Shown here: one piece after another, positions 1 to 6,805 of the stretch | How positions within the stretch are numbered: the first letter of the stretch is position 1 | Layout: every line of letters begins with the position of its first letter | Assembly: GCA_045578625.1 (NCBI GenBank) | Contig: JAZNKN010000066.1 | Span: 1-18,733, forward strand | Direction of reading: 5' to 3' | Source of the DNA: RGIG3009 sp045578625 | GTDB taxonomy: Bacteria; Bacillota; Clostridia; Oscillospirales; Acutalibacteraceae | Length of the DNA stretch: 18,733 nucleotides | Notes under the pieces: model-generated | The model's input: only the letters and a program-made list of their open reading frames with translations | Databases searched by the model: none | Told to the model about the DNA's origin: nothing | Position numbers and translations under genes: made by a program

Positions 1-1002
1 ATCCTCGATTCGCACACCGAAGCTCCCCGCCAAATAGATGCCCGGCTCCACCGTCACCAGATTCCCTGCACGCAGCAAGGACTTACCGGCGCGCGGCGAC
101 AACCGCGGCTCTTCGTGGATCTCCACGCCAACGCCGTGACCGGTGCCGTGGCCGAAGCACGCGCCGTAGCCGGCCTCATCAATGATGCGGCGGGCCGCCG
201 CATCGCCCTCCACACAGGACAACCCCGCACGCAGTACGGCAAGCGACTCCTCCTGCGCACGCAGCACCGTGCCATACACGGCACGCTGCTCGGCGCTCAC
301 CGCGCCAAGTGCCACGGTACGGGTCATATCCGAATGGTAGCCGTCCACCACCGCGCCGAAGTCCATAGTAATAAAATCCCCACGACAGATCGGTTTATCC
401 GACGGAATGCCGTGCGGCTGCGAACCGTTAGCACCCGACACCACGATAACATCAAACGCCATGCGCTGTGCGCCCTGCCGACGGATATAGAATTCCAGCT
501 CCAGCGCCACCTCGCGCTCGGTAACACCCTCGCGGATGTACGGCAGGATATGGGCAAAGCCGTCCTCGGTCAATGCCTGCGCCTGCTCCACTTTGGCGAT
601 CTCCTGCGCGGTCTTGACCGCGCGCAGTTCAGACAGCCAACCGTCCAATTCACTGCTGTCTGACACCGTGATCTCCGGCAACGCCGTCCGCAGCCGCGCC
701 GCCTGCGCCGCCGTGGTGTGTGCCACCTCGATCAGCAGTGTGCGCACGCCGTGCTGACCCAGCAGCGTTTTCAGCTCAGTGGGCAGGCTGTCGATCATAC
801 GGCACTGCGCACCGCTCACCGTCTGCTGCGCCAGTTCAATATAGCGAAAATCAGTAAGAAAATACGCCGTTTCCGCCGTCAAAAGGATCCAACTCTCCCC
901 CGAGGGGAAGCCGGTAAGATAGCACAAATGCTGCGGTGCGCCGATCAGCGCCGCCGTAGCCGACGGCAGCCGCTTGCCCAGCGCCTCTAACCGTTCCGTC
1001 AT
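1..1002 (-). CDS. M24-family Xaa-Pro aminopeptidase/dipeptidase, 3' end cut by window edge
   Basis: Metallopeptidase of the creatinase/M24B family (PepP/PepQ type), which removes an N-terminal residue preceding proline or splits Xaa-Pro dipeptides in the cytosol. The visible 334 residues contain a creatinase-like N-terminal domain (about 1-125) and a pita-bread catalytic domain (about 130 onward). All five metal ligands are visible: D214 (MDFGA), D225 (HSDMTR), H289 (GHGTGHG), E319 (VEPGIY) and E333 (VRIED), plus the family histidine H197 in PHGIPSD. The frame is open to base 1 and only a short C-terminal tail should be missing. The ATG at 1002 overlaps the stop of the upstream TIM-barrel gene as ATGA, so the two are probably translationally coupled. 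In many clostridia this gene precedes efp, which would lie off the left edge (inference). Whether it is an aminopeptidase or a dipeptidase cannot be decided from sequence alone. Confidence 0.93.
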   Translation of the reverse strand, partial: MTERLEALGKRLPSATAALIGAPQHLCYLTGFPSGESWILLTAETAYFLTDFRYIELAQQTVSGAQCRMIDSLPTELKTLLGQHGVRTLLIEVAHTTAAQAARLRTALPEITVSDSSELDGWLSELRAVKTAQEIAKVEQAQALTEDGFAHILPYIREGVTEREVALELEFYIRRQGAQRMAFDVIVVSGANGSQPHGIPSDKPICRGDFITMDFGAVVDGYHSDMTRTVALGAVSAEQRAVYGTVLRAQEESLAVLRAGLSCVEGDAAARRIIDEAGYGACFGHGTGHGVGVEIHEEPRLSPRAGKSLLRAGNLVTVEPGIYLAGSFGVRIED

Positions 1003-1856
1003 ACTGCCACCTCACCGCGATACAGCGCCTGCAGGGTAGCGGCATCCTCGGCCTGCGTACCGTCGGATTCGCAGATAAAGGTGGGCGTCATCCCCCGCTC
1101 GCGGATGAGCTTCATCAGCGGCGCAGGCTCCGGCCCAAACACGGCATCCTCAAAGGTCAGATGGCGCTTTTCCCCGCCCTTGGTGTATTCGATCTTGGAA
1201 AAATGCGCGTGGAATATCGCGGCACGCTCCGCGCCCAAGTCGTTGTGCAAGCGATCCAGTACCGCAGCAAACGCCTCCTCGGTGTTTAAGCCGCCGAGCG
1301 TGCGGCTGTTAAGATGCCCGAAATCCACGCACGGCAAAAACCTCTCGTCGATACCGCAGAAAGTCAGCACCTCGTCCAGATCACCCAACTGATTGATCTT
1401 GCCCATCGTTTCGGGGCAGATGCGCACCTGAGACAACCCCTCGTCGTCCAGTGCCTTCTGCGCACGGCGCAGCGTCTCCGAAGCGAGCGCGGTCGCCTCT
1501 GCGCGGGACAGGCCACCCAGACCGCCCGGATGCACCACGATGCGCTCGCCGCCCATCTGCGTGACGGCGCGAGCGCTCTCCAAAATATAGCGAATGGAAT
1601 TGTCCCGCTTTTCCGGCTCAGCCGAGGCAAGCGAAATGAAATACGGCGCGTGAAGTGACATTTGAATGCCGTACTGATCCGCTTCATCGGCCATCGCTCG
1701 GGCGGTCTCCTCCGTCACGCGTACACCGCGGCCGCACTGATATTCATAAGCGGTCAGCCCCAACGTATGGAGCCACGCCGGCGCCTGCAACGTCGCTTTG
1801 TTGCCGGCCGCGTAAAACGAGTCGCTGTTACCGGCTGGACCGAACCGTGCGATCAT
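999..1856 (-). CDS. endonuclease IV-like TIM-barrel protein (AP endonuclease family 2)
   Basis: A 285-residue protein of the xylose-isomerase-like/AP endonuclease 2 TIM-barrel superfamily, about the size of E. coli Nfo. Metal-site motifs fall in the Nfo order and spacing: H69 (SLHAPY), H109 (VVHPGG), E149 (PETMGK), D178 and H181 (VDFGH), H216/H218 (FHAHFS), H232 (KRH) and E263 (CESDG). The Nfo ligand that pairs with the late histidine (DRH motif) is Lys230 here, so the three-zinc centre may be incomplete. If active it would incise DNA at abasic sites; a different phosphodiester or sugar substrate is possible. I chose the ATG at 1856 over an in-frame ATG at 1904: it has an AAGGAGG ribosome site about 7 nt upstream and overlaps the yqeG stop as ATGA, while the longer form adds 16 atypical residues. 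The fold is certain, the reaction less so. Confidence 0.85.
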   Translation of the reverse strand: MIARFGPAGNSDSFYAAGNKATLQAPAWLHTLGLTAYEYQCGRGVRVTEETARAMADEADQYGIQMSLHAPYFISLASAEPEKRDNSIRYILESARAVTQMGGERIVVHPGGLGGLSRAEATALASETLRRAQKALDDEGLSQVRICPETMGKINQLGDLDEVLTFCGIDERFLPCVDFGHLNSRTLGGLNTEEAFAAVLDRLHNDLGAERAAIFHAHFSKIEYTKGGEKRHLTFEDAVFGPEPAPLMKLIRERGMTPTFICESDGTQAEDAATLQALYRGEVAV

Positions 1857-2350
1857 GCCCGTCCCTCCTTTTTGAGAAGCCACCGACGGATGGGCTTTTC
1901 CCACCGCCGACGCAGCTTGAGAAACGGCTTTTCGTTGTCCGTACGGATAGGCTCAAGCAGGAAGCAGGACACCCCGCTGACTTTCGTTCCCAGCCAATCG
2001 GTAAAGATCTGATCGCCCACCGCCGCGCATTGCGAAAGCGGCAGACCGACGCGCCGAGCGGCACGCCAAAAGCCAAGCGGAGACGGTTTGCAGGAAAGCG
2101 AAATATGACGCAGCCCCAACCGTTCGGCAAACGGAGCAACGCGGCGGTCCAACGCGTTAGAGACTACCGTCAGTGCAATGCCCGCCTGCTTCATCATTTC
2201 CAGCCACGCCGCAACGCCGTCAGCCAATTCCTGACTGCCGTAGGTGGTGAGGGTATTGTCCACATCCAAGAGCAGCCCGCGGATGCCGCGTTGCTCCAGA
2301 TCCTCCGGTGTGATCTCGACCGCACGTCGATAGCACCAAGTTTTTCCCAT
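1853..2350 (-). CDS. yqeG: YqeG family HAD-IIIA phosphatase
   Basis: A 165-residue HAD superfamily hydrolase of the YqeG type, small cytosolic phosphatases widespread in Firmicutes whose physiological substrate is not settled. All four HAD motifs are visible: motif I DVDNT (D29 nucleophile, D31), motif II VVSNA (S64), motif III K88 in CKPSP, and motif IV GDQIFTD (D113, D118). There is no cap domain of any size, as expected for subclass IIIA. The C-terminal end is strongly basic (RRRWEKPIRRWLLKK). The ATG at 2350 is preceded by AAGGAG at about 7 nt; an in-frame ATG at 2377 lies inside the rpsU terminator and was rejected. The gene starts only 26 nt beyond that terminator, with no recognisable promoter between, so it may be transcribed by read-through from rpsU. 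It overlaps the next gene by ATGA. Confidence 0.92.
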   Translation of the reverse strand: MGKTWCYRRAVEITPEDLEQRGIRGLLLDVDNTLTTYGSQELADGVAAWLEMMKQAGIALTVVSNALDRRVAPFAERLGLRHISLSCKPSPLGFWRAARRVGLPLSQCAAVGDQIFTDWLGTKVSGVSCFLLEPIRTDNEKPFLKLRRRWEKPIRRWLLKKEGRA

Positions 2351-2375
2351 AACGATCTCCTTCCTGCAGATAAAC

Positions 2376-2399
2376 AAAAAACGGGCTTCCGCCCGTTTT
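2376..2399 (-). terminator. intrinsic terminator after rpsU
   Basis: On the minus strand a 9-bp stem, AAAACGGGC pairing with GCCCGTTTT across a GGAA tetraloop, runs directly into a six-T tract that includes the end of the stem. It begins 5 nt past the rpsU stop codon. The A-rich left arm means the hairpin could also work from the plus strand, but no plus-strand gene approaches it. It separates rpsU from the yqeG trio and may be leaky, because no promoter is apparent for that trio. Confidence 0.88.
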
Positions 2400-2403
2400 G
2401 TTG

Positions 2404-2580
2404 TTATTTGAACTTTCTCTTACGAGCAGCCTCGGACTTCTTCTTGCGACGTACGGAAGGCTTCTCATAATGCTCACGCTTGCGTACCTCAGCGAGGACA
2501 CCGGAGCGAGCGCAGGACTTCTTCCAACGGCGCAGCGCGCTGTCCAGAGATTCGTTCTCTTTGACTTTGACCTCTGACAT
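2404..2580 (-). CDS. rpsU: 30S ribosomal protein S21
   Basis: A 58-residue S21 of the small ribosomal subunit, which sits near the anti-Shine-Dalgarno end of 16S rRNA and helps initiation. Family features are clear: a start of the form MSEVKVKENESLDSALRRWK, the central REHYEKPS segment and a very basic C-terminal tail (RRKKKSEAARKRKFK). Length is typical. The ATG at 2580 has a strong double ribosome site, GGAGGGAGGG at 2588-2597, with the nearer copy about 7 nt from the start. A longer in-frame reading from 2700 would run back through the promoter and is not credible. The gene is a single transcription unit, with its own sigma-A promoter upstream and an intrinsic terminator directly after the stop. 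Confidence 0.97.
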   Translation of the reverse strand: MSEVKVKENESLDSALRRWKKSCARSGVLAEVRKREHYEKPSVRRKKKSEAARKRKFK

Positions 2581-2647
2581 TCTTATTCCCTCCCTCCGCC
2601 TGATAGCAGGGGTTTTTCGTTTCGTATAGTCACAACGATACTTATTG

Positions 2648-2676
2648 AGTATACAACAGATTTTTGTCGTCGTCAA
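2648..2676 (-). promoter_or_regulatory. sigma-A promoter for rpsU
   Basis: On the minus strand, TTGACG (2676-2671, -35) is separated by exactly 17 nt from TATACT (2653-2648, -10). Each hexamer is one base from consensus, and the AT-rich spacer has an A5 run. Predicted transcription start is near 2641, leaving an untranslated leader of about 60 nt. It is the only convincing promoter I see in the window and lies in its longest intergenic stretch (2581-2767), directly after the leuS terminator. Confidence 0.87.
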
Positions 2677-2726
2677 GTCCTTTATCAAAATTTCCTGCAA
2701 AAGTCAAAATGCAGTGTGCAAAAGGC

Positions 2727-2758
2727 AAAAAAAGCCGCTGCGAAACGCAGCGGCTTTT
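2727..2758 (-). terminator. strong intrinsic terminator after leuS
   Basis: On the minus strand a perfect stem of at least 12 bp (core AAGCCGCTGCG with its complement, loop TTT) is followed by seven Ts. It starts about 9 nt after the leuS stop codon, which is itself a tandem TGA-TAA. This closes the long topA-to-leuS block and insulates the rpsU promoter just beyond it. Confidence 0.94.
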
Positions 2759-2767
2759 GATCGTTTA

Positions 2768-5185
2768 TCAGGGCTTGACGACCAGATTGACCAGCTTGCC
2801 GGGTACATACAGTTCCTTGACAAGCTGCTTACCCTCCAGCTCGGGGGCAACACGATCCTGCGCCTTGGCCAACGCAATGACCGCGGTGGCCTCGTCGTTG
2901 ACGCCCACCACGATGCGGGTGCGGATCTTGCCGTTGACCTGCACCGCGATCTCCACGGTGTCCTCAACACACTTGGCAGGGTCGAACTCCGGCCACGGCG
3001 TATACGCCAGCTCCTCAGTGTTGCCGAGTATCTCCCACAGTTCCTCCGTCATGTGCGGAGCAAAGGGATTGAGTAGCTGTACCAGCACCGCGTACTCGGC
3101 ACGGTTCGCACCACCGGCGGCACTGAAGTCGTTGAGCAGTGCCATCATCGCCGCAATGGCGGTGTTAAACTTGAGGTTCTCAATATCCTCGCCCACCTTG
3201 CGGATGGTCTTGTGGATCGCCGTCTCCATCTCGGGACGGATGGTATCACCGGGCAGCAGCTTTTCGGATACTGCCCATACGCGCTCCAGGAAGCGGCGCA
3301 CACCGCGGATGCTGTCGCTCGACCACGGAGCAGCCTTCTCAAAGTCACCGATGAACATTTCGTACATACGCAACGTGTCGGCGCCGTATTCGTTGACAAT
3401 GTCGTCGGGGTTGACGACGTTACCGCGGGACTTCGACATCTTCTCGCCGTTTTCGCCGAGGATCATACCGTGGCTGGTACGCTTGGCATACGGCTCGGCG
3501 GTCGGCACGACACCGATATCATACAGGAACTTGTGCCAGAAACGGCTGTACAGCAGGTGCAGTGTGGTATGCTCCATACCGCCGTTGTACCAGTTGACCG
3601 GCGTCCAGTATTTCAGCGCCTCGGGAGAGGCCAACGCCTTGTCGTTGTGCGGATCGCAATACCGCAGGAAGTACCAGGACGAGCCCGCCCACTGCGGCAT
3701 AGTATCGGTCTCGCGCTTCGCCGGCGCACCGCACTTCGGGCAGGTGGTGTTGACCCACTCATCCATCGCGGCCAGCGGCGATTCGCCGTTGTCGGTCGGC
3801 TCGTAGCTGTCTACCATCGGCAAACGGACGGGCAGCTGTTCCTCCGGCACCGCCACCTGACCGCAATGCGGGCAGTGGACGATCGGGATCGGCTCGCCCC
3901 AATAGCGCTGGCGGGAGAATACCCAGTCACGCAGCTTGTAATTGACCTTCGGCTCACCGATGCCCTGCTTCGCCAGGAACTCGATGATCGCGACCTTGGC
4001 CTCCTCGACCGACATACCATCGAGGAATCCGGAGTTTACCATCACGCCGGTGGCGCAATCGGTAAAGGCCTCCTTCTCCACGTCGCCGCCCTGCACCACT
4101 TCGATGATGGGCAGATCAAACTTGCGGGCAAATTCCCAGTCGCGCGTGTCGTGTGCCGGCACCGCCATGATCGCGCCGGTACCGTAGGACACCAGCACGT
4201 AATCCGACAGGAAGATCGGGATCTCGGTGTTGTTCACCGGATTGATGGCCTTGATACCCTGCAGGCAAACGCCGGTCTTGTCCTTAGCGACCTCGGTACG
4301 CTCAAAATCGGACTTGCGGGATGCGGCCTCCTGATAGGCGTGAACCTCGTCCGCGTTACCGAGCAGGCCTTTTTCCAGCCAGCTATGTACCAGCGGATGC
4401 TCCGGCGAAACGACCATATAGGTCGCGCCAAACAGCGTGTCGGGACGGGTGGTATAGATCTCCACCGGATCGCCGACAGTGGTGGAAAACGTTGCCTGTG
4501 CGCCGGTAGAACGGCCGATCCAGTTGATCTGCTGCGCGCGCACGCGCTCGGGATAATCCACCAGATCGAGATCGTCGATCAAACGCTGCGCATAGGCGGT
4601 GATCTTCAGCATCCACTGGCTCTTGACCTTGTGGACGACCTCGCCGCCGCAACGCTCACATACACCGCCGACGACTTCCTCGTTCGCCAACACGCACTTG
4701 CAGGAGGTACACCAGTTGACCGCCATTTCCTTCTTGTACGCCAGGCCCTTCTTGAAGAGCTGCAGGAAGATCCACTGCGTCCACTTGTAGTAATCGGGAT
4801 CGGTGGTGTTGATCTCGCGCGTCCAGTCAAAGGACAAGCCCAGACTCTGCAGCTGTGCCTTGAAGCGCGCCACGTTATTCTGCGTTACCACCTCGGGATG
4901 GATGTGGTTCTTAATAGCAAAGTTCTCGGTGGGCAGACCGAAAGCGTCCCAACCCATGGGATACAGCACGTTGTAGCCCTGCATACGGCGCTTGCGCGAT
5001 ACCACGTCCAGCGCGGTGTAGGAACGCGGATGTCCCACATGCAAGCCCTGACCGGACGGATATGGGAACTCCACCAGCGCGAAATACGCCGGCTTGCTCT
5101 GATCATCGGAGGCCGCAAAGGTGTTCTCCGTTTCCCATTTGGTCTGCCATTTTTTCTCAATGACAGCCGAATCAAACTTTTTCAT
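2768..5185 (-). CDS. leuS: leucyl-tRNA synthetase
   Basis: Class Ia aminoacyl-tRNA synthetase of 805 residues, the usual bacterial size, which charges tRNA-Leu with leucine. The HIGH signature appears as HVGH (49-52) after FPYPSGQGL, and KMSKS is at 582-586. A Cys4 zinc ribbon (C159, C162, C176, C179) follows the first half of the catalytic domain, and a second CPHC...CPKC pair lies further on. The CP1 editing domain is intact, with the threonine-rich TTRPDT (245-250) and GTGAIMAVPAHD with D346 and D349. The C-terminal anticodon-binding and ubiquitin-like regions end in LVNLVVKP. The ATG at 5185 overlaps the rsfS stop as ATGA and has GGAGG 10 nt upstream inside rsfS. It is the last gene of the block. 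No T-box leader is possible here because it has no untranslated region of its own. Confidence 0.98.
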   Translation of the reverse strand: MKKFDSAVIEKKWQTKWETENTFAASDDQSKPAYFALVEFPYPSGQGLHVGHPRSYTALDVVSRKRRMQGYNVLYPMGWDAFGLPTENFAIKNHIHPEVVTQNNVARFKAQLQSLGLSFDWTREINTTDPDYYKWTQWIFLQLFKKGLAYKKEMAVNWCTSCKCVLANEEVVGGVCERCGGEVVHKVKSQWMLKITAYAQRLIDDLDLVDYPERVRAQQINWIGRSTGAQATFSTTVGDPVEIYTTRPDTLFGATYMVVSPEHPLVHSWLEKGLLGNADEVHAYQEAASRKSDFERTEVAKDKTGVCLQGIKAINPVNNTEIPIFLSDYVLVSYGTGAIMAVPAHDTRDWEFARKFDLPIIEVVQGGDVEKEAFTDCATGVMVNSGFLDGMSVEEAKVAIIEFLAKQGIGEPKVNYKLRDWVFSRQRYWGEPIPIVHCPHCGQVAVPEEQLPVRLPMVDSYEPTDNGESPLAAMDEWVNTTCPKCGAPAKRETDTMPQWAGSSWYFLRYCDPHNDKALASPEALKYWTPVNWYNGGMEHTTLHLLYSRFWHKFLYDIGVVPTAEPYAKRTSHGMILGENGEKMSKSRGNVVNPDDIVNEYGADTLRMYEMFIGDFEKAAPWSSDSIRGVRRFLERVWAVSEKLLPGDTIRPEMETAIHKTIRKVGEDIENLKFNTAIAAMMALLNDFSAAGGANRAEYAVLVQLLNPFAPHMTEELWEILGNTEELAYTPWPEFDPAKCVEDTVEIAVQVNGKIRTRIVVGVNDEATAVIALAKAQDRVAPELEGKQLVKELYVPGKLVNLVVKP

Positions 5186-5547
5186 TGATCTTCAACCTCC
5201 AAAAACTCTGCTGTATCCAGAGCAGCGGCATCCTGCCACAACCGCTCCAGATCATAAAATTCACGCGAACTGTCCAAAAAAACGTGCAGCACCACACTGC
5301 CAAAGTCTAACACCGTCCACAGCGCCGTGGCATAGCCCTCGGTACGCAGTGGATGCACGTCTTGCTTCGCCAGATCCACCTCAACGTAATCGATGAGTGC
5401 GCGGACCTGCGTGGTACTCGTGCCGGATGCGATGATAAACCGATCGGCCAGCGACGTGACCTGACTGACGTCCAGCACCCGAATGTCCTGCGCCTTGTGT
5501 TTATCCAGCGATGTAACGATGGTTTTTGTCAACTCATGGATCGTCAT
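5182..5547 (-). CDS. rsfS: ribosome silencing factor RsfS
   Basis: A 121-residue member of the RsfS/Iojap/DUF143 family, which binds ribosomal protein L14 (uL14) and blocks joining of the subunits when nutrients are low. The conserved segments SLADRFIIASGTSTTQVRAL and LDFGSVVLHVFLDSSREFYD, followed by LERLW, are all present. The ATG at 5547 is chosen because the family begins about there (MTIHELTKTIV) and the upstream gene's stop is 10 nt before it. A GGAG sits rather far (about 13 nt) from the start, inside the end of the LCP gene, so initiation may rely on coupling. A longer reading from 5598 would overlap the LCP gene and adds non-homologous residues. A C-terminal acidic tail (FLEVEDQ) is common. 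Its position between the LCP gene and leuS matches other clostridia. Confidence 0.95.
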   Translation of the reverse strand: MTIHELTKTIVTSLDKHKAQDIRVLDVSQVTSLADRFIIASGTSTTQVRALIDYVEVDLAKQDVHPLRTEGYATALWTVLDFGSVVLHVFLDSSREFYDLERLWQDAAALDTAEFLEVEDQ

Positions 5548-5557
5548 ACGTTCTTCG

Positions 5558-6805
5558 TTACTCCTCGGTATCGTCCGCAGGCTCGGTCGTGTCGGCATCG
5601 TCTGCCGCCGGCTCGTTCAGACCGGTCTGGGTCACGGCGATCTCGGACAGTACCTGCTTGCGGGTGTCCGTCTCCTCATCCGATGCCAGCTCCACGATCT
5701 GAATATCCGCCTCGGTCGCTTTGTTGTCATACATGTGGAAATCCGTATTCAGCAGCTCCACCAACGCAGCGCGGTGGATGCTGTAATAGGTCGTCGATTC
5801 GTGCGTCGCGGCCTGACCGGGGAGCAGCTGCGCCGTGATGCTCGACGGCTTGATCGCCGACAGCGTACGGATCAGCGTCACCGTCTGTGCGGTGCTGGCC
5901 TTGTCGTACTTGGTGGTCTCCGTGTTGTACAAACCGAAAAACACCCGACTGCTGCCGCCCATCACGTTGCCGATGGACTGCGTGGTGAGTTCTTCCTCAG
6001 TCTGCGCCGCCAACCGCTGAAACACCGCCAAGAACACCTTGCGCTGACGAACCAGACGGTCCAGATCACCGGCCACGCCCTTGGTCTCCAGCTTCAGCGC
6101 GTATTCCAACGCACCGGCGCCGTCCAACGTGCGAATACCGTCGCGGTATTCGATCTCGCCCAGCGTCTGCGCCTTTTCCAACTCTACGTCAATGCCGCCG
6201 AGGTTGTCTACCAGATCCACAAAGGCATCCTGAGAAAAGTAGAAATACCCATCCACCGGCAGCGACAGCTTGTTAAACACCGAGCCGACGTCGTACACGG
6301 ACGAGCCTTCCTTTTCGCTCACCTGATGACCGGCCTCACGGCAGGTCTTGACGCTGTCCGCGGGGATCTGCTTCTGCTCGGTATCGCACCACGGCTTCGG
6401 CGCGGGATTGGCCCATAGCTGGCCGGTCTTATCCACGACCCACTGGGCATCCGTACCGAGATAGGTATCCTGCGGCACTTCCAGAATATTCAGCGTTTTC
6501 TTAGTCTTATCGTAGCACACGATGGACAGGTGCGCCATCGGGTCGTTTTCCATATCCTCGCCTAACACGCCAAAGACGTAGTACGCCACCTTGTCCTGCA
6601 GCGCTTCCGGCGTGATGTTCAGCTTGTTGACCAACGACTCATGCTGATCCTTGATCTGCGTCGTGTTGTTTATCATCGAGATCATCACCATGATAAACAC
6701 GCCGACCAACACCACAAACACCGCCAGAGAGATCGCCAGAATAAGCTTGGCCTTACTCTTTTTTCTGCGGGTGGGAGTCTTTCTGCTGCGGGTATCCTTA
6801 GCCAT
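5558..6805 (-). CDS. divergent LytR-CpsA-Psr (LCP) family protein
   Basis: A 415-residue single-pass membrane protein: a basic cytoplasmic stretch (1-20), one transmembrane helix (about 21-45) and a large outer domain. The LCP fold is recognisable from LNILEVPQDTYL (105-116), VDNLGGIDVEL (199-209), LDGAGALEYALK (227-238) and DLDRLVRQRKV (247-257). LCP enzymes transfer lipid-linked wall polymers such as teichoic acids or capsule to peptidoglycan. Key positions are altered: the usual RDT arginine is Gln112, the early Asp/Arg motif is weak around GEDMENDPMAH, and the arginine normally after ALxYxR is absent. R250, R253 and R255 remain. An unusual segment with C140 and C155 replaces the typical INAAYAYGG region, and the tail is rich in Asp/Glu (EPADDTEE). 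The ATG at 6805 overlaps the nadD-yqeK stop by 8 nt; an ATG at 6838 within that gene was rejected. Activity is uncertain. Confidence 0.85.
   Translation of the reverse strand: MAKDTRSRKTPTRRKKSKAKLILAISLAVFVVLVGVFIMVMISMINNTTQIKDQHESLVNKLNITPEALQDKVAYYVFGVLGEDMENDPMAHLSIVCYDKTKKTLNILEVPQDTYLGTDAQWVVDKTGQLWANPAPKPWCDTEQKQIPADSVKTCREAGHQVSEKEGSSVYDVGSVFNKLSLPVDGYFYFSQDAFVDLVDNLGGIDVELEKAQTLGEIEYRDGIRTLDGAGALEYALKLETKGVAGDLDRLVRQRKVFLAVFQRLAAQTEEELTTQSIGNVMGGSSRVFFGLYNTETTKYDKASTAQTVTLIRTLSAIKPSSITAQLLPGQAATHESTTYYSIHRAALVELLNTDFHMYDNKATEADIQIVELASDEETDTRKQVLSEIAVTQTGLNEPAADDADTTEPADDTEE

Noticed and set aside
1857..1904. Upstream in-frame start extending the TIM-barrel protein by 16 residues
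   Set aside because: The extension lies within yqeG and lacks a ribosome site, while the ATG at 1856 has an excellent one and an ATGA overlap.
2581..2767. Possible riboswitch, small RNA or protein-binding leader in the longest intergenic stretch
   Set aside because: The region is accounted for by the leuS terminator, the rpsU promoter and a roughly 60-nt leader. The only leader hairpin is a 4-bp stem at 2599-2610, too weak to call.
3212..5188. A 658-codon plus-strand open frame antisense to leuS
   Set aside because: LeuS on the other strand is unambiguous over its whole length. The antisense frame has no recognisable domain and is rich in His, Arg and Leu, as expected from reading GC-biased codons backwards.
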